64,000 nucleotides of DNA from Psilocybe azurescens (Eukaryota > Basidiomycota > Agaricomycetes > Agaricales > Agrocybaceae): the NCBI GenBank assembly GCA_023853785.1, contig JAJIRX010000829.1, forward strand, positions 124,001 through 188,000, given 5' to 3'. The notes beneath the pieces were generated by a model that had not been told where the DNA came from, made no database searches, and saw only the letters and a list, made by a program, of their open reading frames with translations. Each line of letters opens with the position of its first letter. The stretch's first letter is position 1. Shown piece by piece: positions 47,139 through 60,169 of this stretch. The translations under genes were made by a program, and so were the position numbers.

Positions 47139-50100
47139 GGACTGAATTCACCGCAAAGTGTGCCCAAAAGATCGCAAAATAATCGCAAAGCCCAACGATC
47201 TATAAGCCAAAAAGCAATGAACGAAGATGAAAACGAACGATATGATGGATGTCGGATTACTTTATAATGTATATAACACAACCAACCAACCCAGACGCGG
47301 ACAGGGGGCCCGTGGGATTAATTTGGGATGTGGGGAAAAAAACCGTGGCCCTCCACGCGAGCGAACCGGTTCACGCCCCCATATCCGGACTGTCCAACAA
47401 CATCGAGAATCGAGATCTGCCCCCTGTCCCCTTCGAAACCCTCCCCAAGATCCTTCCTTCGTCTTCCTTCTTCTTTCCTTACATACCACCTCACTCTGAC
47501 TTGCTAGACCGACCTATCCATGCATGCAACTCTATCATCACCGTCATCTCCCAATGCCCATTCCCCACATCACATTGGGAATGGGCATACACCCGTCTCC
47601 CCCTTCCCCAGACTCATCAATATATCAATATATTATATCATTCTCAATGACTTATAGTGACATACCCTGTGTAACCACAAGCCACAACACCGACAATTTT
47701 GAAATGTGATTTGATCTGATGTGCAAGAACAAAATAGCCGGTTCGTCCTGCCTGCACACCCTACGGCATTTAAAGTTATGTACTACCTTATTATGTACCA
47801 TTCACTAGCACTATCTACCCCCACCGACTTCACTTAGCCTCTCGCTGATAATCGTCCGTGCGTCCATCCACATATGGAAATTGGAATGCGGCTCAGGGAA
47901 TGTATGTACACTGAACCTCGTAACCCCAGCCGCCGGCGGGACCCCGCTCATCCCCGCCACGTCCGAGTCCGAGTCCGATATAGGACTTATGTATGGTAGT
48001 TATGCTATCTATCATCTATCTATGTTATGTCGTACCTGCGACATTGAAAGGTAGGGTAGTAAGTATCGGAGAATTTCCATCAGACGGTAGACACTAATAG
48101 AGCGGGGAAAAGGCGAGTGCAACTGGTGTAGACACCAGATAATAATGCCTCACCATCGCAAAAACAAAATCAAATGAACCAAATTCAAATATGCTTCTTC
48201 CCTCCTATGTTATCGCAACAATCGCCATTATCGAAAGCACGAACCCGCTTGCTTACTTACTTCCTCGCAAATCACAACGAACATCAAAACGCAATACCAG
48301 AGAACACTACTTAGCGACTCCAAATCCTCTTCTCCAACCCGGGAACGGAAACGCGGCCCATCACCCCTGCTGGCAGCGGCAGCTCCAAGGTCAAAGACAC
48401 AGATGACGAAGCGTCAGCAATGTGGATTCGAGCCCGTACACATCTCTGTCGCAGTGAGAAGTGCGTACATACTTGTGTGTATTCTAGTCGTAGCAAAGGA
48501 TTCCGAGCGACTGATCGCATACTGTAGCGCGGGGTAAACGCAGTACTAGATTACACATAGCACAGTATGTGCAGTACAGTACAGTCAATGCGACGGCCTC
48601 TGGCGGCCTCGTGGAGCTCGGAGCGAGCAAGCGCGCTTAAGCGGATCCAATGAACGCCTATGTAGCTGCTCCCTCATTCCATTCACTCACCTCACTCACT
48701 GGCATTGCACAGCAATTATTATAACCCACCCAGTCCCAGCTACAGGTAACAGGTAGCTACACCACGGGGGAAACTGAAATATATTAATAGCCACAAAACC
48801 AAACCCAATTCTCTAGAATTTTGAAAACTAAAAATCGGAAAAGAAAATACTTGGCGAATTAACCTTTTCGCACTTCGCACTGCGCACTTTGCAGCGCTGA
48901 TCAGGATCTAGCACATGGACACGGGCTGGCACAACAACCACTCAATAAGGAAGGACGAGGAAGGCCAAAGCCACAAGAGGAAGAGGGCAAAGCGGGCTTG
49001 GGATACGCTTGGACGCGCTGGGATTGGACGCTCGAGGCTCGAGCCCTTGCATGCAGACGCTTGCCGGACACGCGGTGCACGGGGGTACGTGCACATGCAG
49101 GTTTGAAGGCCGAGTCGCCAGCCTACAGTAGACTGCACAGAGTGGTATGTACTTGAAGCATTAGCAATCCCACAATGTACTTGCTCCCTTTTCAGCTTGG
49201 GGTCAATTTGACAAAAGCGGAAAATTAAAAGTTAACTACTCATATCAGCAAGAGTTTCACAATGTAACATCCAGCCAGAGCTACTACGAGTAGTATAAAA
49301 CACGGCACATATATCGTGCAAAAGGACAGCTTTGTTAGCACGAGTAGAACGCTACTCAGCATGCACTGGATTCAACACACAAGTAAACCTTTTACCTTAT
49401 TACCCAAGTTTTGCAATAATTAGCACAAGTTCTGATGATATCCACACATGTAGGTGTTCTTCTGTAGATTTAAGGTTGTTCTGTGTAAGTGGCGGGTCTG
49501 TTTTCTCACAGGTTTTGTATTCTTGAACACTCACTTACATACTCTTTGTATCCACGTACACAGCAGTACCTGAGTTAGTTACACTGGCAAACTACACTTG
49601 CATGAGTGATTCTGATAATCTTGTTTGACATATGCAAATGTACATGAACTTGTGTAAAACAAAAATCGGCACCCACTTTACGTGTGTAAACAAAGGTCAC
49701 AAATGGACCAACATACAGAAAAACGGGCTAAAGCGGACTAACATGCAAAAATCATTTACTGCACAATATATGTTCCATAATAAAATGGCTACTGCACACC
49801 TGTAACCACAAGCTATTTTGTTTTTATGGGATTATGTAGCCTTTTAATAGCTTTTTCACTTTTCACTTTTCCTTGAAGTGCCGTTTCCGAAGAGCAGCCC
49901 GCCTTTGTGTGATCGGGCTCCTGGTGTAAGCCTGGCGGCTCACCGCTTCATATACAGTCCGAGCAACTAGGTGCCAGAGTGTATTTATAGCGCCATTTTG
50001 GTCTAACGGTTACGGCTTGTCGGACTGGCATGACCAGCTTACACCTAGGTTTTTTGACTTGTCGATTTCTCCTTTTTCACTTGAAAACCCCGAAAAAAGC

Positions 50101-50303
50101 TATATGTGAAGCTCTTGGTGTTGCTGTACAAACCGCAACCGCAACCGCAACCCAGACTGAGGCAAGGAGAAGCGAGAGTTAATTAGTAGAACTAACTCCA
50201 CAGAAAACATCCCCGGTCTCCGGGCCCACCCAAAACCCACCTCGAGCTTCGGCTTCCGAATCATTCATGATTCATCCGAATCCAAACCCAAACCCCACAT
50301 CCG
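47139..50303. other. Upstream region of the bHLH gene and further gene-free DNA
   Basis: About 3.2 kb with no supportable gene. It contains a perfect hairpin at 47554-47588 (listed separately) and an AT-rich stretch at 49140-49880 with many short variants of ACTTGTGTA and TACTT. The first kilobase presumably carries the bHLH promoter. Confidence 0.4.
47554..47588. repeat. Perfect 12-bp inverted repeat (hairpin)
   Basis: ATGCCCATTCCC at 47554-47565 and GGGAATGGGCAT at 47577-47588, with an 11-nt spacer, about 420 bases upstream of the bHLH start codon. Could be an operator for a dimeric regulator or part of a 5' leader; no direct evidence for either. Confidence 0.75.
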
Positions 50304-51450
50304 AACTTACACCCAAAATCCGAAACCCAGCCCAGCCAGTCCCCGCTGCCCACTCTTCAGACTCCCATTCGACGCTCCGAGTCTAATTGATTCTATTCTA
50401 TTGCTCGAAGCTCCATTCCATTGTCTATTCACCGGAGTGATGGACAACGAGCGATAAGGATAAGATGCAGATGGATCCGTCCGTCCGTGCACCTCGCCCC
50501 CGCCCTAATACTAATAGTAAGTACTGAGTTTAGTAAGTATAGCAAGTTATATTATAGCATAGCATAGCATAGCATAGCATGAGCCGGAACCCCGCCGGCG
50601 CCAATTGAAATTAAAGCTAGCAGCCATGTGGCGTTCATTGGCAGAGAAAGTTTGCGTTTGCGTTTGCGTTTGCGTTTTATAGAGTGTCAGTGCTATTTCT
50701 ATCCAGTGACTCGGATTCTTCGCCCGATGCCCGATAAATGGCACCTCTCATATATCTGATTCAATTTATCTGATTCAAGTTTTTGAATTGGCCAACAGCA
50801 GCCGGACCATACGATGATTAGATCTAAAAATAAGTTTCTTTCAATCAATCCTATGGAAATGTGACTACTCTATAGCAAACAGGCCATCGCTGTACTTATA
50901 GACCGAAAAAGGGACATTGTGGCGACTCGCCAGCCGTCCTCCTGCAGATGCTGTGAGTTATAACTTGGCGCGGTCCAGGGCGTTCCGGTATCTGCAGCTT
51001 ACACCCAAAATTCGAACTCCTCAGACTTCCATTCGACACTCCAAGATTTCTCAAAGCTCCATTATCTATTCACCGGAGTGACGGAGAACAAGCGATAAGA
51101 TGCAGATGGACCTGTACGTACTAGCATGGCATAAGCCGGCGCCAATTGCAAGCTAGCGGCCATGTGGCTGTCACTGGCAAAGTAAATTTGCGTCTACGTT
51201 TGTGTTTTATAGAGTGTCAGTATTTTCAATTTCTATCTATTTCTATCCAGCGACTGGGGTTCTTTGTCCGACGCCCGAGAAATGGTACCTCATGTATCTG
51301 ATTCAAGTGTTCAGATTGACCAACAGCAGCCGGATCCAGCGTTCGATAATTTACTCTATACGATGGTTAGATCTAAAAATAGATACCATTCAATCCTATG
51401 GAAATGTGACTACTCGATAGCAAACAGGCTATCACTGTACTTATAGACCT
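50304..51450 (+). repeat. Diverged direct duplication of about 450-600 bp
   Basis: The first copy (about 50304-50904) and second copy (about 50998-51450) share, in order, TTACACCCAAAAT, CTATTCACCGGAGTGA, AAGATGCAGATGGA, GCCATGTGGC, TTTTATAGAGTGTCAGT, CCAACAGCAGCCGGA and CTGTACTTATAGACC. The first copy is longer because of microsatellite expansions: (AGCAT)5 ending at 50580 and (TTTGCG)4 at about 50650-50676. Neither copy has a convincing reading frame. It may be two copies of a non-coding repeat or a local segment duplication. Confidence 0.8.
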
Positions 51451-54400
51451 TATTCGGCGTCGACGACAGCTTATCATTTTATCGTCGGTCGTCGGGTTAA
51501 TCGAGGAGTAATCTCTTTGCTCCTTGTAGGATCATCGATCATGTCCAAGCTTGGTCTAAAAGAAAAGATTCTGGCTTGGACAAGGAGGCAGGCCACAGAG
51601 ATCATTTACCACTCATAAAAGCTAACACATGTATTATGACCCGTCCAGCTTCGCGCCTACATAAGACGACTAATACTACTGAGTTATAATGCATCGTTAA
51701 GCTTTGTGCCCCTCTCCATTGACAAGGATTATCGTGATCGGATCATTGGAGCTTTGAGTTTGGGGCGCTAATCTCCTTTTCTTTAACTTTGTGCCGCCAG
51801 AAGTCAAAGTTTGAAGATGCTTCGTGCCTTGAAAGAAACGTCGGCCATTTTTGCGTCCGACGTGCGTGCTCTGCATGACGTGACTGACAACTTGGACGGA
51901 CGCCATGAGCAAGGTGTTGATCTGTGCCCATTGACTCAACCTCGCCCTCGCCTCTTCTCGAGCAGCTGTCAGCCCGCATAAAAGTACCCTTGAAGCGGCG
52001 AACACGAAGCTCGTGATCTGCAAGCTTGGAATGGAAGAGAGCATGCTCAAAATTGACGTACGGAGGGATCGGCAGAGCTTACATTATCATTATCACGATG
52101 TTGGATAGGAACTTATAGTAAGTACCATTAGAGTCGGAGGGAAGACCTCCAAGAAAGAAGAAAAGGAAGTCGCCTGAGCCATGAGGTTCTCACACTTCCC
52201 ACAGTTTTAAAATGTACAGATCCGAGTCCCTCCCGACTGAGAGACTGCAACCTTCACAGTCATTGAGTCGCCCTTCTGGACGAAAGTCGAAAATTGAAAC
52301 GCACCCTCGATATGCAACGAGATGCTTTGCGACGGCGCAGCGCTCACACTCGGCAGATCGCGTGCAGGTCGACCCTTAAGGTTCGCCCTCGCATGGGCCC
52401 TGATCAGTGATACGATACTCACTTAGCCTCGTCGTCATTCTCGGTGTGGCGCGGGTCGCCACCGGCAATTCAGACTCGAGCGGAGAGTCGCGACACTGTG
52501 CGAGCCCTACCGTCCTATCTGAGAATACTTCAGTTGTATAACATCATATATGATGCTGCTGCTATCCTATGTTAGCCCATGTTCCGGCGCGAAGGACGCC
52601 AAATATAACACCCGCCTACGTAGTTGCCATATCGAGCTCTAAGCTCTGGCCTGGTAACTGGGAACTTGAGAAAAGCAGAAAATGGAAATAGAACGCGGTT
52701 GTATGTAACGAGCTTCTTCTTGCACACACACGGATGCCGGCATAGTCTGTCTAACTGTCTACGGTCCTGAGGTTGCCTGTGGTAAGCATATACCCCATAC
52801 AGAGACTGTGTGTTGTACCTGCAGAGCCGCTGCACGGCCGACGCCGAATCTCGCTCATATCGGTGTTGGCTTCGATATCGGTCGGTATCAGCCGCTCGCC
52901 AATGTGAATGAATTCAAAAGACGTTAAAATAAACCTTCCAGGACACGCTAAGCCCCTTGGACTGCTCTTCCATGGAGACGCCGAAGGTCAATTGTAAGAC
53001 ATAAACATAACATACAATATATATGGCAAAGGCCTGCAAAGGCACCCCCTCCACAAGCCCGGGTCGACAAAACGTAAGCTAACGTACACATCCGACCCAA
53101 TTATAGGGCGCCAAGAACAGGACGCCACATTTTTTCAATTGATCCATGAGCATGGCACGCAAATGGCACGCTTCGGCAAATCAGAGACATGAACGTTGGA
53201 CAACTCGTATCAATCCCATTGAGCACCTATCGACTGCATATCCCCGTTACCAAGCCTGAAGGGTGACATAAATGGTAATGTATGTATGTACTGAATTGTA
53301 CAGGTAGCCAGCTCGACCAGAGGTTATTTGACCGTTGACGGGGCGGGACGTCCCGCTGCGAGGTCTCTCGTGGGTCGTGTCATTGGCAGGCCAGCCAACC
53401 AAAGGGAAACTGTCAAATAGCGACTGAAATTAGGCAGGGAAGGCAGCATAGGGAAACGCTCCGACCGATTCGGAATGGGATAAGTTCTGTCCCTCGCGTC
53501 AGAGATGTAATGCACATCCAGCGGGGAGCGACTGCTGCGCGCGTATAGTAAGTACCAAATACCGACTAGCCGGTCAGACCGCCTCAGGCTATAGTTGGCG
53601 CTATTAATACACAAGCACGGAGCGTGCGGTGCGGTGGGCAAGAGCTATATCCATCTCCGGGAGGATTGCTATGAGCCGCTTTATCAGTCGCTGTTGTTGT
53701 CCACTGGCGAGGTACCAACCAGCCAAGTGGCGTGCACGGACTCCGCGCGAATAGGACCACCACGCCATCACGATGTTTACAGCCAACGTAGTAGAAACTG
53801 ACACGTCAATGCTTGGGCACACAGAGCTCTACAGAACCGATTCATGCGCATATAGGGATAACGAATGAGCGGCATTTTAAGCTTATAATATGCAAGCTTG
53901 ACAATGGCTATAAACAGCTGAATTCACAACTGTCAGCAACGGACGAATTGACGGAGAAACCAATCTGATTCCGACCCTTGAGCAGATGGCAATGTTTTCA
54001 AGCTCTGCCAATAGATGAGCTGGCCCGCTAGAAAGCTTATGACTTAGAGCGAGCTGAGGAAGAGAAGGGGTGGAGCTGGTTTATTCTTCTGGAAGTTTGC
54101 AAATAACCGAAGGGCGAGACAATGCCTGTTTTTAATCGGGACTTGACGAACCCACATCATGTTCAAATTGTAATCGTTGCTGACTACAAATCATACACAT
54201 TATAAAAATAATATAACGCCATAAGAAGAGGAAGAGCATAAATGACATACCAGTACATATCGTGGTGAAGAAATGACATGGAAAGAACAAAAACAATTGG
54301 TAGGCAGACAGAATTCTAGAATATGGATGAGAAGCCTGAGCCCTTCCTCTTTCCCAGAGATTGGAGCGTAATGGTCGGACCCGCATGATCTATTCTTGCT

Positions 54401-57400
54401 AGATTTTTGATTTCCTATTCCATGTATTTGATATTTTATTTCCTCCCATGAATGATGAAGTCGCCAAATGACGGCGGGAATTTCGCATATGTGATGTACG
54501 GGACGGAACGTTAAGAACAATTCAACAATCATTTTGATCTCGCACCTCAGAGGTATCTATGCTTGAGTTTTTCGTCTCAACGTTGCTGTTGAACAACAAC
54601 AATCCCGTACTTTTGGCTTTTAGCAACTCAGGGTCATACCAAAGAAGCTATCGCAAAGAGAGTGCCTGAGATCCCGGCGGCCCACCCTGGTGATGAGAGT
54701 AAACGTTAACGTCAAGCAAAAGAGAGCATACCGGACCGCCTCACGAAACCACTCGTCAAAAATGTAGACTCCGATCCGTAGAAACGAGGGTGAAGCACTC
54801 TGAGAGTCTTTTCTTTCCAAACGTGGTAAATGCAAGATTGCTTGAGGCAAGAATCGTAATAACGTCAAGGAAACTACTCTGCTTCAAATTGGCATGTACT
54901 CCGAACGCCTGGCACAAAATTGCGTTCTCATGGTAGAATTAGTTAGAGTCTAGTGTCCCTGTTCACTTATGACTCACTTACAGCAATGTGGGAAGGGTAT
55001 GCTCTGCTTGATGATAGATGTTACAAACGAGCATAGCAACACCTGGCCTCGAATTGTATGAGACGTTTAGACTCTTTCATCCATTAAATTTCGCCGTGTT
55101 TCGAAACATTGGGAAACGTTTATTGTAAGCTTGGCGACTAGAAGCCACGATGTTCAGCAAGCTCAAGCTCGCTGTATTCAGAAACCACGGAGTCCCGTAG
55201 GTCGCCCGAGTCCAGGGAAGACCTATGCGGATATTTTGCGGGAAAGGTACTTACCTTGGAGATATTCGATGAAGAAGAGTTTGCGTACCAGCCTCTCTCC
55301 TAATTCACCTTTGGTACACGCGGTAATCGCGGTAACCGGCATCCGTATTGCGTCCAATCGACTTTCAAAGCCAAGAAGGCGGCGGCCCACACGTACCCCA
55401 GACACTCCGGCTTTCTTGTCGGTGCCGAAATTGAGTTCGGTGTGTTTTCCGTTTTCTACAAAATGAACCGAGATAATTAGAAAATGAACCGGGTCGAATT
55501 TTATCGCTGTACGGTATCGATCGCTATGAAGGCGATTGTAGTCAATCTTCTTCAATCTTATCGAACCTCATGTACTCCTCGAAACCTCGAGGTACCATTT
55601 AAGCAAGTTGGTAGGAGTTGACATGGGAGCGGGTAATCCTGCATCCCTGTTCAAGGTTGACTGGAGGACGAAGGTAAGATTGAATGATATATAATTTTGT
55701 TGGAAGGGGAAATGACTGGAAAGAGGATTAAATGATGAACTCTGAGATCGTTACCCACCCCGCAATCAGAAGAAAGTAGAAAGATTCTTTAAGAAATCTG
55801 GAGGTCGCACTGGCGGCATGGCTGATGACAAACTGTGGGGAAAATATACGTTCACCACGTCAATATGTCATCCGCTTCTCGTCAAGCAAGGTTCAGGATT
55901 GAAAGGAAGCTGCAAGCCGGCCCCTTTGTGGCGGCCTATAACAAGCCGTCGACTCATCGATGTGGGTCGGAGTGCCAAGCAGCGGAAGATATCTAGAGGG
56001 ATAACACATGTTTCCGATGGTCGGTCCAAGGAAGCTCTCCTATTTATCGTCCTAGATGATTCTATCACTTTGCAAAAGAGAAGAAAGGGAAAGACATGAG
56101 AGAAAATAGACTTGCGCCAGTCTCTTTTTGGGGATTTTTAGGGACTTTTCGCCCAAAGCATGAGGAACCGACCAATTTGATTTGGAACTTGTCATGAAGG
56201 TGCGGGGTTAGGCTGTGCGAATGTGGGGTAAACCCACCGTGCCCTGAGCCCTGCTACGAGTCATTTCTCAAACAGAGACTAAGGATCACCAAAATATGCT
56301 GAACCTCCGCACGACAAACAACCCTTTCCAATGTATAATGAACCGTGTTTGCGCATTGGGGCATATCCCTTTGTCTGTTTGACGGAGCACGCCAATCAAC
56401 ATACCTGGTCCTGTACGTTGGAGGTAGCAATTAATTTCTTATATCACGGAGTTGGTGAGAATGGAGGTTGACTCTCAGCGACTTCAAGCATACGGAGTAC
56501 TTTTCTATCAAAATGGAATTAGTTAGCTGGGAGACTAAGACGGAGTTGCGAATGGTCTACCTAACTCCGCCAAACAGCAGACTTTTTGGGGATCTTTTAC
56601 ACTCTCCAAATCCACTTCGAATTTGTTCGAGTTAACTTTGGACCTCAAGGACTTACTTTGAAAGATCTAAAAGACCCCCGAAGATAGAATGATTCGAAGA
56701 AGCATACCGCCGATAGATTCTCCACTTTCAGAAGAACTGACTCAAACTCATCGATAACATGATAATTCATACCTCTTACAGTGGACCAACATCGATAGAG
56801 AAGATATGAACTCACTTTAATAATGTACCATTCCACAATTGGTTCCCTCCTCCATCCTCGATGCATAATCTTTATGCTTCGTCGATTCATATCTTTCTCA
56901 GCTCTGAGTACAGACCCAAGATCCGGTGGACGTGAGAAGAAGGGTAAGAGCAAGAAGATTGTCTCCGGAATGGTGGAGGAGACCCCAGAGACCAGCGGGT
57001 CTAGGCAGGTAACAGGAGCCGTCGCAGATTATCCGTCTTTCCTTTCCATGACGCGCGATGGCGGAGAGATTAAACGGGCGTGTCTGGTTGAGCCATATTA
57101 GGATGATGAAAGTATGATCAGCCGGACATTAATAGACAGTCTCGGTCCGATGTTGGTGCAGCACAAACAAAGGTCGACCAGAAGAACGAGAGTAGACACA
57201 GGACTGCCTGCAGTAGTTCTGACGGGCGAGAATGAGAGAGAAAAGGAGAGAGAAGAAACAGAAATCGAGTTGATTGCATCCTTTATAGTGACTGAGAATG
57301 CAGGCTGTCTGCTCTCCCAGCACCTGACGGCAAAATGGTCACGACGGCTGATCACCTGCGCAACAATCACTCACCTGCACAAGTCATGAGCTCAAACATG

Positions 57401-58433
57401 CGACCTCGATCTATTGAAAACATTTTTGGGGGTAAAGTATCGCGTCCGACCTCCGAAGTTATGCAAAACTTCAAACCCATTCGTTTAGGTTTAACTTTGG
57501 GCCTGCCATGGGCGGCTTCATCTTGAGACTGCGTACGTCATTCGGCATTCGGGGATGAATTTTCATACGTTTTACTAGCAAGCGAGATAAAGATGTAATC
57601 ATCGCAGAAGAGCCGAATTGACTGGCATTTTCTGTTTGCGTTCAAGTCGAATATTAAGTGGAACAGGAGGTAGAAATTGGATTCAGATGTTGAAGTCGAA
57701 TATTAAGTGGAACAGGAGGTAGAAATTGGATTCAGATGTTGAAGTTGAACTGACTTGGAATGTCGCTGTCCATCGGAGTATTAATATTTTATCTCACGCC
57801 CTTGTTCGCCGCTTCACTGCCGAAGAAAACCTTGTTCTGTCCTTAGGACTGCACGGATAATATTGATCCACATAGGTGTACAGCAAGGAGAAACCCCTCT
57901 TATATTTAAGCTCCTGACTCCATGACTTGTACGACGTGACCGCCTCAAATATTTTACAGTTGTAGGGGCTATCCTGTAGTTTTCCACAAAAGCAGAAGGT
58001 GACTGCGCCCCTGCTCTTACGAGCTCTTCTCGGTGAACGCGTTTCACCATTTTTAAAATAATTTGGAACTCTATTACAAGTCCGAACTGATAGGTGGTGG
58101 ATTTCGATTGCGCAGTACTAATATCATTGTCCCCGTTCACTGCGGCAGCGTTAGAACTTACAAGTACTATAAAAAGTGCTATGCTTTCGGGTATTTATAG
58201 TCATCCTGTGCACGATCAATACTGCAATCATGGCTGCATTTATTAGGTCAAATTTCCAGCATTGAATACACATATATAGCGATATCTGTACCTATACATT
58301 CTATATAGTTTTATCCGAAGATCTTCATTCGTGCCGCCGATGTCAATCAGACGCCTCCAGCGGCTATGGCTGTCGCATTGCTGTTCCAGCAAATTATATC
58401 TCTGTATTTCAAGTTGGTTCGGTTCCTGAGACA
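51451..58433. other. 7-kb stretch without a supportable gene
   Basis: Open frames are all below 120 codons and lack domains or consistent intron signals. The least unconvincing are a minus-strand frame at 51697-52044 (about 115 residues) and one at 55223-55555; both were left unannotated. The only clear structure is the 49-bp tandem duplication at 57644-57741. Confidence 0.4.
57644..57741. repeat. Perfect 49-bp tandem duplication
   Basis: The unit beginning AAGTCGAATATTAAGTGGAA at 57644 is repeated without change at 57693. Perfect identity suggests a recent event, or an assembly artefact. Confidence 0.88.
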
Positions 58434-58440
58434 TATAAAA
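58434..58440 (+). promoter_or_regulatory. TATA box of the NmrA-like gene
   Basis: TATAAAA, 99 bases upstream of the ATG at 58533. Confidence 0.6.
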
Positions 58441-58532
58441 GGAGGAACTCGCTCAGTTGAAGGCATCGTATACAAAGAACACCTTCCGACCGACCGCTCC
58501 CTCTGGTTCAATTTCATTACTACACTCTGAAC

Positions 58533-59481
58533 ATGGCACAGAACATTCTCGTCTTTGGTGGATCTCGTAACATTGGATATTACGCTGCCCTAAGATTCCT
58601 AGGTGTGCTATGCATTATTCGTCGATTTCTTTCCTTTTTAATTGAATTCTGGTAGACGCTGGGGCGAATGTAACATTCCTCTTAAGATCACCCCAAGTTT
58701 TTGATACGGATGAAGCAATTCAACAACATATAAAATCCGGGAAGGCTAACCTAGTCAAAGGCGATGGCCTGATAGTGGAAGATGTTCGCAATGCCTGGAC
58801 CGAAGCCACGAAAGAAGCTGCAGTCAATTTGGTGTTATTCACAGTCGGATTTAGTACGTGCCCAACCTGCAAGTTGCGAATGGTTCGTCCTTTACTCACC
58901 AAGTCCTCTCTATCCCACTAGATGGCGCTGCGAAATTCCATCCCACAAAAGGCTTCCTGATCTCTCCAAACAATCTCGTAACCCAATGTTTGTTGAATGT
59001 GCTCTGCGAGATGCCTAAAACCGCCACTCTACCGAAGATTATCACCTTATCTACCTCTGGCGTCAGCCGTTCCTCTCGTACTAAAGTGCCTTTCGCACTA
59101 AAAGCCCCTTACGGCTATCTCATAAAGCACGCTCTTCAGGATAAATTAGGCATGGAGCGTATAATCTATCACTGTGCCGGTTGGAAGTGGAATGCCGAAG
59201 ATGGAGAACCAAGCGAAGACATTATGGGAAAAGACTGGAAGCATCGAGATGCATTGCCCAGTCCCGGGACGTTGAAAAACGCCATGATTCTCCGAGGAGC
59301 ACTGCTCAACGATGGGGAATGCCGGGCAGATTCTGCGGGAAATAAACAGCCTTATAGGGCAGGAGAAGGAGAAGTAGGAGGTTATTCCATTTCGCGCAGA
59401 GATGTCGCGCACTTCATCTTCGAGGCAGTCACTAAGCATTGGGAAGACTATGGAAATAAACAAGTCAGTGTGGCTTATTAG
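58533..59481 (+). CDS. NmrA-like NAD(P)-binding Rossmann protein
   Basis: About 280 residues from three exons, intact. The N-terminus has the atypical-SDR dinucleotide motif GGSRNIGYYAA, followed by DAGANVTFLLRSP, where the arginine after the second strand suits NADP(H). The third exon continues with a strand typical of the family (KIITLSTSGVSR) and a YGYLIKHALQDK stretch that replaces the classical YxxxK. Such proteins are either redox sensors (NmrA type) or reductases; the sequence does not decide. A TATA box 99 bases upstream supports the start. Confidence 0.82.
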
Positions 59482-60169
59482 CATCTTTATTTCAGGGTGA
59501 ATTTGGTGGCAGTACGATATGAATAAGAATCTTTACTTACATTACGATTGGTTAGCTTATAATAATCGTTAGAATTACTGTAACTTTGCGTAAATTTTAT
59601 TTCTTCGTAATAAACGCCCAAATACATTTCTTTCAACTTTGACAAACAGCGGTGGCCAAAAGGCTCTAACATTGTTGCGACGGCATTGCATTACTGGATA
59701 AAAGGTAGATTATTGTCAAGTGAGACATCGTGATGGCCATTATCAGTGCGAGAAACAACGTACCGCGTCAATGCAGCTGCGCATACTGGTCACCCAGTGG
59801 TTTGCTTTATGCGAAGTACCCCATGAAGGTTTAAGAGAAAGTCTTCCACAAGTACTCCGCTAGTTCCGGCTTTAGGCTTGCCGGGCTCCCATGCCGCCAC
59901 ATCTCATTGGACGAGCCTTGTTCGCATGATCAGCTTTGTAAAACAAGTGAAAATATGTTTACATCCGCGGCGACTCTGTCGGGTTTGAAGACCTACCACA
60001 TACTCACATATACCCCGGCGAGGGTGATCCAAAGGCTTTCAGAGTTCTTCGAACTGTACATTTGTGCACACACTCCGAATTGCATTCCCCAGTGTTGAGC
60101 GAACAGTCGGTGGAAACCATTGCGGACCAGAGAACGGAACAAGAAGAGAACGACTTATCCACGAACGAG
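59482..60169. other. Intergenic region upstream of the phosphatase gene
   Basis: About 690 bases. The phosphatase reading frame stays open upstream of 60170 to about 59960 without an ATG, so an unrecognised 5' exon or another indel may be hidden here. Confidence 0.35.

Noticed and set aside
49960..50070. tRNA- or SINE-like sequence (TGGTCTAACGG followed by a T run)
   Set aside because: An A-box-like match is present but no B box and no cloverleaf could be formed.
51697..52044. Minus-strand open frame of about 115 residues
   Set aside because: No domain, no neighbouring exon that joins in frame and no promoter signal; kept out for lack of support.
55223..55555. Minus-strand open frame of 110 codons
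   Set aside because: Begins only with TTG, shows no recognisable motif and is isolated in gene-free DNA.
56823..57101. Plus-strand open frame of 92 codons
   Set aside because: Overlaps equally long frames on the other strand and has no recognisable features.
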